Assembly (NCBI GenBank): GCA_023436145.1
Contig: JAEZKP010000012.1
Coordinates: forward strand, 1 to 32,015
Length of the DNA: 32,015 nt
Reading direction: 5' to 3'
DNA from: Fibrobacterota bacterium
GTDB taxonomy: Bacteria; Fibrobacterota; Chitinivibrionia; Chitinivibrionales; Chitinispirillaceae
Below the pieces are notes generated by a model that had not been told where the DNA came from, made no database searches, and worked only from the letters and a program-made list of their open reading frames with translations. Shown here piece after piece: positions 6,423 through 14,734 of this stretch (position 1 is the stretch's first letter; every line of letters begins with the position of its first letter). Position numbers and translations under genes: made by a program.

Positions 6423-8865
6423 GTTCTCCGTAAGATATTTTATCGCCAAAATGTTCTTTGGCAGTTGAAAGCTCTCTGGAGTTACAGGCTATAAAATAAT
6501 CGCTAATTTCCGAAACTTTTTCAGGAGTCATGAACTGATCTATACCAAGTTCACCGGATGCGATAAAGTGTGATATATGCCCCTCGATGGTGGAAAGTGC
6601 AAGATTTCTGATGCTTGCAATTTCTGTAAGATTTTTACCGGATTTCAATAGATCAAATGTCACCTGCTTTGTATTTGTTTTAACTTTTAAGAGAGGCTCT
6701 TCCATTGGTTCACTATTAATAGTATAGGCGATGCCAGTCTCGTTGCAGTAGTCGCTTAAAATTTCAAGAATCTGTGAGCCGAATTCCTTCAGCTTTTTTC
6801 TCCCTAATCCTTTGATTTCTTTAAGCTCCTTTAACGAGGAAGGGAGTCTGGTGCAAATTCCCACCATAGTTTTATTTTGTATGATCATGTACTCAGGAAG
6901 TTCCAGTGCAGAAGCGACCTGTGCCCGCCATGTCTTTAATTTATTGTATAATGCAGGATGAGAATTTGCGTATGAAACATCCTCTTGCAAAAACCTGACT
7001 GGCTTAGCTTTTTCAATTGCAGCTTTTGATCTGGCCTCCAGAACTGCCTGGACTGAAAATCCCTCCCGGCAAGCCTCCAGACAGGCTGTTTTTATTCTCA
7101 GAAAATCAGCAAGCTTGTTTAAACAATTTGCAAAAGAATTTTTATACTCTTTGTTATCAATATCAATGCCGGTGCCGGTCTGTATAAAAGCACCGATCAG
7201 GGTGTGAGATTTTAAAGTGAAATAGTCAACAGCCTTCTTAATCCTTTGGTTAAGCGATTTGTTTTGCTCCACCTCCGGTTCAAGTGATAAAAGATAATGG
7301 ATCTGGGCATCAAATTTGTCTGCGATGCTGAAAATCTCACTTTCCACAGCTGCAGCACTCGTTTCCAGGGATTGAATAATATTTTGAAGGATACTTTCTC
7401 TATTCTGGCAGACTAACTTGAGAAAAAAATTAACTTGCTTTCTCAGCTGGGAAAAGTCGAACAGTTCCCGCAACAATTCTTGTTGATAAGAGATGGAAGC
7501 TGCTTTTAGCTGCAACTCTCCGGGTTGGTTCTGCTGGATTTTTCTGGTAAAATGTGATACTGAGGAGTCATTGATAAGAATCCTGGGTGAAAGCCGGTTG
7601 GTTAAAATCAAACCATCCAGCGTTTTACACCGGCTTAAGGCTACATAAACCTGGCCATGAGCAAATGCTTCACCTGCATCGATTATTACTTTGTCGAAAG
7701 TAAGCCCCTGGCTTTTATGAATGGTAATCGCCCATGCTGCTTTGAGAGGATACTGTGTAAATGTGCCTGTAACCGTTTCCACAATTTCACCGGACTCATT
7801 GTTAAGTCCGTATCTGGCGTTCTGCCATGTTTCCGGTCCTACGGTTATTGTATCGGGGGTACCCGGGCAATTTACAATTATCAAATCATTTTTTATGGCC
7901 TGTACTTTACCGATTTTTCCGTTAAAAAAGCGCTTCTCAGGTAAAGAATCGTTCTTAACAAACATCACCTGTGCCCCAGGCCTGATCTCCAACTCCTGAT
8001 CGGTGGGAAAAGAGTATTCAGGGAACTCTCCTTCAATTTTTGCCTTAAATTTGTAAGATGGTCCAGGGAGCTTTGCCATTTTTTCATTGTTTATCCGTTT
8101 TGCCTGATAATTGTGAGTGGTAAGAATGATACTGCCTTCAGAATCGATATTGAACCCAGGTTGATATCTGTTGTTAAGTAATTTCAGAGTTTGAGGGTCC
8201 TTATCGCCATAGCGGACCTTGTTTAAAAGTATAATGAACTCCTGATCAGTTTGACGGTAAATCTTTTTTAGCTCAATTGTTACATATTTTGATCCCATCA
8301 GGGCTTTGCTTTTAAAGAAAAAGGGATTATCGTAGTACTGTTTCAGAATTTCCCATTCCTCATCTTTGACAACTGGAGCAAGCTGCTGAAGATCTCCAAT
8401 CATAAGCAACTGTACTCCACCAAATGGTTTTTCATAACCTCTGATCCTTCTGAGCTGCTCATCTATACCATCCAGCAGATCGGCTCTCACCATACTGATC
8501 TCATCTATTACTATCAGGTCTAGGCTTCTGATAATATTCAGTTTTTCACGGCTGAATTTGTGGTAACTGTTTGAAGTTTTTTTTCCGAAATGACTGGCGG
8601 GAGATGGATCTGTGTTATTATTTGGAACGCATGGCCCGAAAGGCATCTGAAAAAAGGAGTGTATTGTTACTCCACCTGCATTCAGCGCAGCAACACCAGT
8701 AGGGGCGAGTACGACCATTCTTTTAGGTAAGGTTTTTCTGAGATTATGAAGAAAAGTGGTTTTTCCGGTGCCTGCGTTTCCGGTTAGAAAAACGTTTTCT
8801 GAAGTACATTGTAGAAAACCCAATGCCAGTTTCATTTCCGGATTATTGTTTTCTATTATGTTCAC
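6346..8865 (-). CDS. PIF1-family DNA helicase with HRDC and RecQ-like HTH C-terminus
   Basis: An 839-residue SF1B helicase predicted to unwind DNA 5'-3'. Visible motifs are Walker A GNAGTGKTT at 29-37, Walker B VIDEIS at 119-124, GDLQQLAP at 157-164, THNYQAKRINNEK near 250-262, TIHKSQGLTFDKV at 381-393 and YVALSRCK at 407-414. The C-terminal part is helical. It includes an HRDC-like domain (~634-710, with LKEIKGLGRKKLKEFG) and a helix-turn-helix like the RecQ C-terminal HTH_40 domain (~732-825). The start is placed at a GTG (8865) with GGAG 10 nt upstream. The frame stays open to an ATG at 9132, but that extension would read through palindromic repeat copy 6, so it is rejected. It may act in replication-fork or recombination repair. 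Confidence 0.85.
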   Translation of the reverse strand: MNIIENNNPEMKLALGFLQCTSENVFLTGNAGTGKTTFLHNLRKTLPKRMVVLAPTGVAALNAGGVTIHSFFQMPFGPCVPNNNTDPSPASHFGKKTSNSYHKFSREKLNIIRSLDLIVIDEISMVRADLLDGIDEQLRRIRGYEKPFGGVQLLMIGDLQQLAPVVKDEEWEILKQYYDNPFFFKSKALMGSKYVTIELKKIYRQTDQEFIILLNKVRYGDKDPQTLKLLNNRYQPGFNIDSEGSIILTTHNYQAKRINNEKMAKLPGPSYKFKAKIEGEFPEYSFPTDQELEIRPGAQVMFVKNDSLPEKRFFNGKIGKVQAIKNDLIIVNCPGTPDTITVGPETWQNARYGLNNESGEIVETVTGTFTQYPLKAAWAITIHKSQGLTFDKVIIDAGEAFAHGQVYVALSRCKTLDGLILTNRLSPRILINDSSVSHFTRKIQQNQPGELQLKAASISYQQELLRELFDFSQLRKQVNFFLKLVCQNRESILQNIIQSLETSAAAVESEIFSIADKFDAQIHYLLSLEPEVEQNKSLNQRIKKAVDYFTLKSHTLIGAFIQTGTGIDIDNKEYKNSFANCLNKLADFLRIKTACLEACREGFSVQAVLEARSKAAIEKAKPVRFLQEDVSYANSHPALYNKLKTWRAQVASALELPEYMIIQNKTMVGICTRLPSSLKELKEIKGLGRKKLKEFGSQILEILSDYCNETGIAYTINSEPMEEPLLKVKTNTKQVTFDLLKSGKNLTEIASIRNLALSTIEGHISHFIASGELGIDQFMTPEKVSEISDYFIACNSRELSTAKEHFGDKISYGELRMVVAHLSYAGAEDDKVLPDSMPR

Positions 8866-9008
8866 AGTATTTCTACTCCGATAAGTTAAATTTATAATCT
8901 GTGAGTGGTGGCAAAACCGAAAAAGTGGACAATCAGAGCAATCGGGATTAAGGCATGTTATTTCAATATAAATGGTTGGGATGGGGCAGGGCTGGAAAAA
9001 ATGCTTTT

Positions 9009-9052
9009 CCCCGGAGGTGAAATCATCCTCTGTAAAGAAATCACCTCCGGGG
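9009..9052. repeat. Palindromic repeat family 1, copy 6
   Basis: A 44-bp palindrome, CCCCGGAGGTGAAATC ... GAAATCACCTCCGGGG, in the gap between the divergent helicase and propeller-like genes. Its position helps place the helicase start at 8865. Confidence 0.93.
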
Positions 9053-9189
9053 AGAGCCCTGTTTTCCCCCTGCCGGATTTTCCGCCAGATATCTATATCT
9101 GTTCTCCAACAGAACACCTTTTTTTTCCTCAATTATTGATTACCAATAAAGATTAAGGTAGATTGTTTATCATATGAAGGAGGACACCC

Positions 9190-9645
9190 ATGCCCAATAC
9201 CTCTGGCTCTATTATCAGAAGCTGGGGTGGTTTAGGTGATGGAACTGGAAGCGGTGATAATTGTAGCATATTTGCAATAACCGCTGATTCAAATGGAAGT
9301 ATCTATGCATATGAATTCGAAAAAGCAATCAAGGTTTATGACTCCCATGGAGTTTTCAGACAATTGATTAACAGCAAAGAATTCACGATACGGTATTCAT
9401 GGACAGGTACACAAGGAGCTTTGCCTTTTTTAACCGGGATATCAGTGGAATCGCAACCCGGAAGAAAAAACTAGACAAATGATGGTGAGTTTTGTGTGGT
9501 GGAAACTAATGGCGAACTCCTTACTAATTATACAACTGATATTGTGGAACAGGTAATTCTGGATGGAAATTATGTTTATATATTGAAGAAAAATTCAGGG
9601 AACAATGCCACAAGCAGGGTAATAAAGATGAAAAGCAACTTGTAA
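9190..9645 (+). pseudogene. Beta-propeller-like gene interrupted by an in-frame TAG
   Basis: The first 94 codons look like the start of an NHL/beta-propeller protein (IIRSWGGLGDGTGSGDN, then ADSNGSIYAYEFEKAIKVYDSHG). They follow a strong AAGGAGG ribosome-binding site at 9178-9184. A TAG at 9472-9474 stops the frame. The same frame then stays open for 56 more codons to a TAA at 9643-9645 and reads like another propeller strand (VVETNGELL, then LDGNYVYILKKNSG). There is no signal peptide. At about 150 codons it is far shorter than a complete propeller, so it is most likely a truncated, nonsense-broken remnant. Codons just before the TAG (LPFLTGISVESQPGRKN) look less propeller-like, so compensating frameshifts are also possible. 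Confidence 0.55.
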
Positions 9646-9890
9646 TAAGGTTAACATTTAATGGTGCTTCTGCTTACCTGAAGAGAGAAGGTTGTTGGGA
9701 GGTTATCTCACATAGCCTTTCTTTCTTTTTGCATTGCTGAATAAAACGTATTCTGCTGAAATGCGGCCATTGCCATTGAATATATAGTCAGTTGATTTTC
9801 AAAATTCTCTAATTTCGTCATGCACTGATTGTTTTATCAGGTACCCATTCTAAAATTACATGAATAAGATGGATTCAGAATTCCTGCCGT

Positions 9891-9945
9891 CCGTCTACCA
9901 TCCGTCTACCATCCGTTCACCGTCCGTTCACCGTCCGTTCACCGT
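9891..9945 (+). repeat. Five tandem 11-bp repeats (CCGTYYACCRT)
   Basis: Two units of CCGTCTACCAT are followed by three of CCGTTCACCGT, with partial units at both edges. The change of type half-way indicates stepwise duplication. Confidence 0.88.
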
Positions 9946-9946
9946 C

Positions 9947-10035
9947 CGTAGCAGCAGGCTGCGGAGGACTGGTAGCAGGTACTGAGGTGGACAGGTAGCA
10001 GGCTACTTGCGGAGAACAAGTAGCACACTCTGCAT
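9947..10035 (+). repeat. GTAGCAGG-rich irregular repeats
   Basis: GTAGCAGG or close variants (GTAGCAGC, GTAGCACA) occur about five times, mixed with GCGGAG and ACTGAGG words. They directly continue the 11-bp array. No open frame of credible length is seen. Confidence 0.55.
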
Positions 10036-10081
10036 TAATTTATAACAGAGAAGGTTAGAGGTAGCACGGGAAAGACCGACC

Positions 10082-10116
10082 GATTAGTATTTGTTCATTT
10101 TGAACAAATACTAATC
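10082..10116. terminator. 16-bp perfect inverted repeat at the 3' end of the carbohydrate-binding-like gene
   Basis: GATTAGTATTTGTTCA and its exact complement are separated by TTT. It lies 9 bp downstream of the minus-strand stop at 10126, where it could end transcription, but there is no T-run. Its left arm also matches the right end of repeat family 2, so its origin may be a mobile or dispersed element. Confidence 0.5.
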
Positions 10117-10125
10117 AGCAAATCG

Positions 10126-11424
10126 TCATGGAAGAACGATTTGCTGCTGTTGACTGGTTTTATCTGAATCGACTTTTATAACCCATGTACCACTTGCAGG
10201 ACGGGGTAGAAGGTAACTGTTTGCTTTGCTTGTGTTAAAAGTTCCGGAATAGAAAAGTCTTCCCTGAATATCATGAATATTGATTTTATTAACATACCGG
10301 TTATCATTCATAACACACTGAAGCTGTCCAGGTAATATACGAACAGCAAACCGGTGTGATTTATCAATACCTGATACTGATCTGTTTGGCTTGACAGAAA
10401 CCGGGACCATTACCAGGGAAATACTGTCGAAATCAAATACACCAAGATTGTAACCGCAGGTAATATTTACATTGACCGAATCTTTACCGGCTATAGAATC
10501 TGAGGAAAAGGAAAGGGAGTATTTTGTCCATTCGGTAGTTAAATTGATATTATCAGATTTCAGCGTTGCCCATTCCCGGGATTCGCCTGTCTGGGCTATT
10601 ACCTGTATTGTAGAAGTATCATTGTCTGCTTTAGCATAGAACTCAAACACATAATCACGATCCATTTCACAAGTCCAGGATTCATCCTGTAACTGCACTT
10701 CGTAAGGCTTTTCCGGTATCGCAGTTACACTGATACGACAGAATTTTGAACCGGATTGTGCACCTTCTTCCGGATAACTGGCTTTTGCCTCGCCTGTACC
10801 TTGTACCTGCAGATTCCAGCCGGTTCCGCCGAGTTCAAAATCACCGTTTGCATAGAGTGACCCTCCTTCTGTAGGAGCTTCTTCTCTGATAACCACGTTG
10901 TCGATATCATAAACACCGGTTGAGAATCCTAATACCAGAGCGAAATTATGTTTGCCTCTGCCATTTGCATCAGCGGTAAACATCATATTTAATTCCTGCC
11001 ATGCAGTGTCAAGAGTGAAATATCCACTGCTGGTACGGTAAGCATATTGACTTGTTGAATCACCGTAAACGCTGATCTGTACCTGACGGGTAGAATCTGC
11101 CCTGACCCATGCCGAATAATAGTAAGTATAGCCTTTTTTTGCCTCCCACATTGGATCTAAAAGCTGAATGTGCCAATTTTCTGAAGTAACCTTGGTTACT
11201 GTTATACGCAAAAATCCTTTTCCTTCTTTGGCTGTACCTGAGGTGGAATCTATGTCCATGGTGGCTTGAGCGGTATCCACTTCCGGATTCTCGTTATAAG
11301 GGGCGGCATTCCATCCGGTTTTAGATGATGTTTCAAAGTTCCCATTGGTGAGAAGATTATCTGCTGCCATCAAAAATGAGGCTGTGCTGGCCAATAGAAG
11401 TGAAAATTTAATCAGTTTTCCCAT
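10126..11424 (-). CDS. Exported protein with two CBM4/9-like modules and a T9SS-like sorting domain
   Basis: A 432-residue protein. Residues 1-20 are a signal peptide ending FLMA before ADNLLTNGNFE. Two similar jelly-roll modules of the CBM4/9 (carbohydrate-binding) type follow, at ~22-180 and ~188-340. Each starts with a NGNFE/NGDFELGGTGWN motif and ends with an FSTGVYDIDNVVI / YNLGVFDFDSISL strand. Residues ~352-432 form a C-terminal sorting domain (VNKINIHDIQGRLFYSG, then SGTWVIKVDS), so display or release by T9SS is likely. There is no catalytic domain, so it may be a polysaccharide-binding adhesin or accessory protein. The start is supported by AAAGGAG 7 nt upstream. The ligand cannot be deduced; chitin is plausible only from context. 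Confidence 0.82.
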   Translation of the reverse strand: MGKLIKFSLLLASTASFLMAADNLLTNGNFETSSKTGWNAAPYNENPEVDTAQATMDIDSTSGTAKEGKGFLRITVTKVTSENWHIQLLDPMWEAKKGYTYYYSAWVRADSTRQVQISVYGDSTSQYAYRTSSGYFTLDTAWQELNMMFTADANGRGKHNFALVLGFSTGVYDIDNVVIREEAPTEGGSLYANGDFELGGTGWNLQVQGTGEAKASYPEEGAQSGSKFCRISVTAIPEKPYEVQLQDESWTCEMDRDYVFEFYAKADNDTSTIQVIAQTGESREWATLKSDNINLTTEWTKYSLSFSSDSIAGKDSVNVNITCGYNLGVFDFDSISLVMVPVSVKPNRSVSGIDKSHRFAVRILPGQLQCVMNDNRYVNKINIHDIQGRLFYSGTFNTSKANSYLLPRPASGTWVIKVDSDKTSQQQQIVLP

Positions 11425-11725
11425 GTACTACTCCTTTAAATTTTTGTATGAACCATTACAAATTATGATTGTGCTTAGTTGCTCTCTGCTCTGATCTCAA
11501 CATCCCTCTAATAGGATCACCATTTAGTGTATTTTATGATAAAAACCTGTTCAATATTATAAAAAGATAGTGAGAAAATAATAGAAATAATGAATAGAAC
11601 GCACAAAGATTTTCCCGGTAAAAAGCACAAGGAAAAGTGATTATTCAGGGTGTTGGACAAAATGTTTGAGCCTTTCTCAGCTGATGAGTGTCATCTGGTA
11701 AATGGCGGAATCCACACTTGTTCAT
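11425..11725. other. Intergenic, no gene seen
   Basis: This 301-bp AT-rich stretch lies between two minus-strand genes. It should hold the promoter of the carbohydrate-binding-like gene and the end of the cotransporter transcript. I could not pick out a convincing promoter or terminator. Confidence 0.35.
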
Positions 11726-13378
11726 CTACTCAATCTTGCCGGCTTTGAGCATGTGCGCTGCTATCCGGAAAGTATGATGGTTGATTCTGCGAATCTCTTC
11801 CAGAAGGTCGCTGTGAATGGCAGTTGTCTGCAATGATTCCGGTTTTCTATGGTAAAGCCGGTTCATATGATGCCCGAATAGCTGGTCGTAAATATTGTAC
11901 ACTTCTTTTTTCCTCTGGAAAACAGTATCCGCCAAAATCAGATCATTAAGAACAAATGCAGCAATAACCTCTTTGAAATTAGAGATGGATAGGTCAAGAA
12001 AATCCAGTATCTCATGTTTTCCTTCTGCAGAAAGTGGCAGAGCACTGAATTCAATCTTTTCTGCCAGAGATGCAATGCCTTTGGATACGGAATCTCCAAT
12101 ATGTTCCAGATCTGTGGTAATCATGATTAATTCAAAAGCTTTGGATGCCTGTTCAGGGCTTAGCTCTTCACGGGAAATCCTGGTGAGAAAGGTAATAATG
12201 CTCTCATGAATAAAATCGATTTCATCATCTGCATCCACTAACAGCTGTTTTTTTGCAGTTTCAAATTTACTTATAAGACTCTTGCATTGCTCGATCATTA
12301 TGGTTACCCGTTCCGACATAAACTCAATCTCTTTAATTGCCTGAGAAAATGCCAGAACAGGTAATGAAAGCGTCTGCTCGTTTAAAAAATGAGTACGATA
12401 TTTTGGCTGCCCGGTTCCCCGAGGTTTTACAAATTTTAGTATGAGCTTTTCAAACAATGGAAGAAAGGGCAGAAAGAGAATTGAAATAGTAAGGTTGAAA
12501 AGGGTGTGCCATACTGCAATTTGTAATGCTGTGGAGCTGTTGGAGTAAAGATCTATATATTTAATTAATCCTGTAAACGGGAAAATTATCAATATACCCA
12601 GAAACTTAAAAAGAAAATGAGCCCAGGCTACCCGCACCCCTTCCAGTTCTGCTTTGATCGTGGAGATAAAAGCAGTCACACAGGTTCCCAGATTAGCTCC
12701 CATGATTACCGGGAAGAAATTGACAGCTGATGGTGCCCATCCGCTTCCACTACTATAAGCATCGATGAGCGCGATAAGAATGGCCAAAGTTGCAGCGCTA
12801 CTATGGATTATTGCTGTAATCAAAGTTCCTGCTAAAAGACCGTACCAGGGGTTTATAAGACTGTCATGCATCAGCTGCTCAAAGTGGGGCAGGCTTCTCA
12901 GTGGTGCAACACTCTGAGTCATCATATGCATTCCAAAGAATATAAACCCAAGGGCCATTGTCAGCTTCCCATAAGTAGCAAATTTCACATTTTTACCGCT
13001 CAAAGTGGAAAAGAAACCGGCTGCTATCATAAGAGGAGCAATCTGGTAAAATTTAAAGGCAAAGAGCTGAACTGTGAATGTGGTCGCCAGATCTGAACCT
13101 AATATCATCCCCAGCGATTGCCCAAGTGTTAAAAGGCGGGCACTGGCAAAACTGACCAGCATCACAGTGGTAGCTGTAGAGGATTGAGTGATAAGTGTGG
13201 TCCCAAGTCCGGCAAAATACGCACTCAACCGGTGACGGGTTATAAGATTAATCAGTTTGCGGAGGTTTGTCCCTCCGAGAGATCTCAGATTTTTTTCACC
13301 CTGCTGCATTCCATAAAGAAATATCGCCAGGCCGCAAAGAAGATAAAAGAGATCGAAAATTGAAAATGATTGATTCAT
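11726..13378 (-). CDS. Na+/phosphate cotransporter (NptA/PNaS type) with PhoU-like tail
   Basis: A 550-residue inner-membrane protein. The N-terminal ~330 residues contain about nine hydrophobic segments and the two inverted repeats of the family. Each repeat carries a polar motif: ITQSSTATTV at 63-72 and IHSSAATLAI at 191-200, equivalent to the QSSS ion/phosphate-binding motifs. Residues ~345-550 are a helical, cytosolic PhoU-like domain (ADDEIDFIHESI, TTDLEHIGDSV, RINHHTFRIAAHML) that in relatives links transport to phosphate status. It imports phosphate driven by sodium, or in some bacteria exports it. It is monocistronic, and its ribosome-binding site is weak. Confidence 0.9.
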   Translation of the reverse strand: MNQSFSIFDLFYLLCGLAIFLYGMQQGEKNLRSLGGTNLRKLINLITRHRLSAYFAGLGTTLITQSSTATTVMLVSFASARLLTLGQSLGMILGSDLATTFTVQLFAFKFYQIAPLMIAAGFFSTLSGKNVKFATYGKLTMALGFIFFGMHMMTQSVAPLRSLPHFEQLMHDSLINPWYGLLAGTLITAIIHSSAATLAILIALIDAYSSGSGWAPSAVNFFPVIMGANLGTCVTAFISTIKAELEGVRVAWAHFLFKFLGILIIFPFTGLIKYIDLYSNSSTALQIAVWHTLFNLTISILFLPFLPLFEKLILKFVKPRGTGQPKYRTHFLNEQTLSLPVLAFSQAIKEIEFMSERVTIMIEQCKSLISKFETAKKQLLVDADDEIDFIHESIITFLTRISREELSPEQASKAFELIMITTDLEHIGDSVSKGIASLAEKIEFSALPLSAEGKHEILDFLDLSISNFKEVIAAFVLNDLILADTVFQRKKEVYNIYDQLFGHHMNRLYHRKPESLQTTAIHSDLLEEIRRINHHTFRIAAHMLKAGKIE

Positions 13379-13465
13379 GATATTTTTGAAAAATATGGTT
13401 CAAATTTTCACTAATATCACTAATTGTATCATAATTTTACTGAATTGTTATATGATTCAGGTCGG

Positions 13466-13484
13466 AACGCCCCGAGGGGGCGTT
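13466..13484 (-). terminator. GC-rich hairpin ending the thrS-to-ispA gene run
   Basis: AACGCCCC and GGGGCGTT form a perfect 8-bp stem with a 3-nt loop, 10 bp beyond the ispA-type stop codon. The following T-tract is poor, so termination strength is uncertain. Confidence 0.6.
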
Positions 13485-13494
13485 TGTGCGAAAA

Positions 13495-14367
13495 TTATGA
13501 TATACGTGTGATGATGTATTTGGCGAGATCGATAAGAAGTTGTCCCTTTTCACCCAGAAATGCAATGTCTGAGCAAGCCTGGTCTATTAGCTGCTGAGCA
13601 TATTTTTTTGATTGTTCCATACCGCAAACTGAAGGGAATGTCGCTTTCCCATTTTCCCTGTCACTACCAGCATCTTTGCCCAGCTGTTCAGTTGTGCTCT
13701 CTTCATCCAGAATATCATCCACCACCTGGAAAGCCAGACCCACCCGGTTCCCAAAAGAAGTGAGTTTTTCCAGATCCGCTAAGGGTGCATTAGCCAGCAT
13801 AGCACCAATTCTTATTGAGGAACAGATAAGGGCAGCGGTTTTATTGCGATGAATATATTCCACAACTTCACGGGAAACCGATTTACCTTCCGATTCGATA
13901 TCAACCACCTGTCCACCAAGCATACCCCTGGTTCCAAGTGCCTTAGCAATCTCTGCGATGATATCCACTCTTCCTGTTCTGGTTAGAATTTCAAAAGCGG
14001 AGATACAAAGTGCATCTCCACCCAGAACTGCTAAAGCCTCATTGAAGGCTTTATGTGCAGTCGGTTTGCCTCTTCTGAAATCATCATCATCCATGCAGGG
14101 AAGATCATCATGAATAAGGGAAAAAGTATGAAACATCTCAAGTGCAGCAGATGCCAATAGTGGATGCTCATCATCAAAATTGCCACCACAAGCCTCATAG
14201 GTAGCCATAAGCAGGCAGGGTCTTATCCTTTTACCCCCTGCAAAAGTACTGTATCGCATTAGTTTGTGGATAGAATCCGGATAAGTGGTGTCCGAAGGAA
14301 GCACTTTATCTAGGGTCAACTCTGTTGCCTGTGCAACTTTTCTGGAATATTCTTTTAAATCACTCAT
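13495..14367 (-). CDS. ispA: Short-chain polyprenyl diphosphate synthase (farnesyl/geranylgeranyl type)
   Basis: A 290-residue soluble enzyme that condenses isopentenyl diphosphate with allylic diphosphates to make C15 or C20 precursors for quinones, undecaprenol and other isoprenoids. It has GGKRIRP at 44-50, the first Asp-rich motif DDLPCMDDD at 87-95 with the bacterial two-residue insertion, GDAL at 117-120, GGQVVD at 151-156, KT at 176-177 and the second Asp-rich motif DDILD at 217-221. Length and motifs match E. coli IspA. The start overlaps the end of xseB by 8 bp, so translation is probably coupled. The xseB-ispA order also occurs in E. coli. Product chain length (C15 or C20) cannot be settled from sequence. 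Confidence 0.92.
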   Translation of the reverse strand: MSDLKEYSRKVAQATELTLDKVLPSDTTYPDSIHKLMRYSTFAGGKRIRPCLLMATYEACGGNFDDEHPLLASAALEMFHTFSLIHDDLPCMDDDDFRRGKPTAHKAFNEALAVLGGDALCISAFEILTRTGRVDIIAEIAKALGTRGMLGGQVVDIESEGKSVSREVVEYIHRNKTAALICSSIRIGAMLANAPLADLEKLTSFGNRVGLAFQVVDDILDEESTTEQLGKDAGSDRENGKATFPSVCGMEQSKKYAQQLIDQACSDIAFLGEKGQLLIDLAKYIITRIS

Positions 14368-14731
14368 CCTGGTTTTCTCCGGCTAAAAACGATTCAAGCG
14401 TCAAACCAAGCACCCGTTCCATAAATTCCCCGTTTTCCCCCTTGAACAACTCCTTTACTTTCCCTTGCGCATTTTTCAGATGAGAGTCACATCTTTGTAT
14501 AAGATGTATTCCATTTTCAAAATAGCGTAGAGCATTTTCCAGGGTAAGATCATCCCGCTCAAGCTCTTCAACCATCCTTTCAAGTTCTGTTAATGACTGC
14601 TCAAAGGACAGCTCAGAAGTTGAGGGTAACTCCAGGGGCAATGTTTGCTGTGATTTTCTGCTTTTTATTTTATTTTCTTTCATGCACTGTCTTTCTCGGT
14701 ATTCTGGATAATCTAATTTACTGCATTCCAC
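14360..14731 (-). CDS. xseB: Exodeoxyribonuclease VII small subunit
   Basis: 123 residues; the family core of about 60 residues is at the C-terminal side (SFEQSLTELERMVEELERDD, then LTLENALRYFENGIHLI and CDSHLKNAQGKV). It binds the large subunit XseA to form the ssDNA exonuclease used in repair and recombination. The start is uncertain. The ATG at 14731 is 3 bp after the xseA stop, suggesting coupling. An in-frame ATG at 14683, preceded by GAGAAAG, would give 107 residues, nearer the usual family length. The extra N-terminal residues are not conserved-looking. Confidence 0.88.
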   Translation of the reverse strand: MECSKLDYPEYRERQCMKENKIKSRKSQQTLPLELPSTSELSFEQSLTELERMVEELERDDLTLENALRYFENGIHLIQRCDSHLKNAQGKVKELFKGENGEFMERVLGLTLESFLAGENQDE

Positions 14732-14734
14732 ATG

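Larger units (their letters stand above)
9796..10100 (+). repeat. Dispersed repeat family 2, copy D, expanded by internal tandem repeats
   Basis: The left part (9796-9880: TTTTCAAAAT, CGTCATGCACTGATTGTTTT, then AAGATGGATTC) matches copy C at 29314-29424. The right end ATTAGTATTTGTTCATT (10084-10100) matches copy C's ATTAGCATTTGTTCATT. Where copy C has about 15 bp between these parts, this copy has about 200 bp of short repeats. The preceding stretch 9646-9795 shows no gene. Confidence 0.6.

Noticed and set aside
8866..9132. N-terminal extension of the helicase by 89 codons to an ATG at 9132
   Set aside because: The extension reads through family-1 palindrome copy 6 and matches nothing expected; the GTG at 8865 has its own ribosome-binding site close to the Walker A motif.
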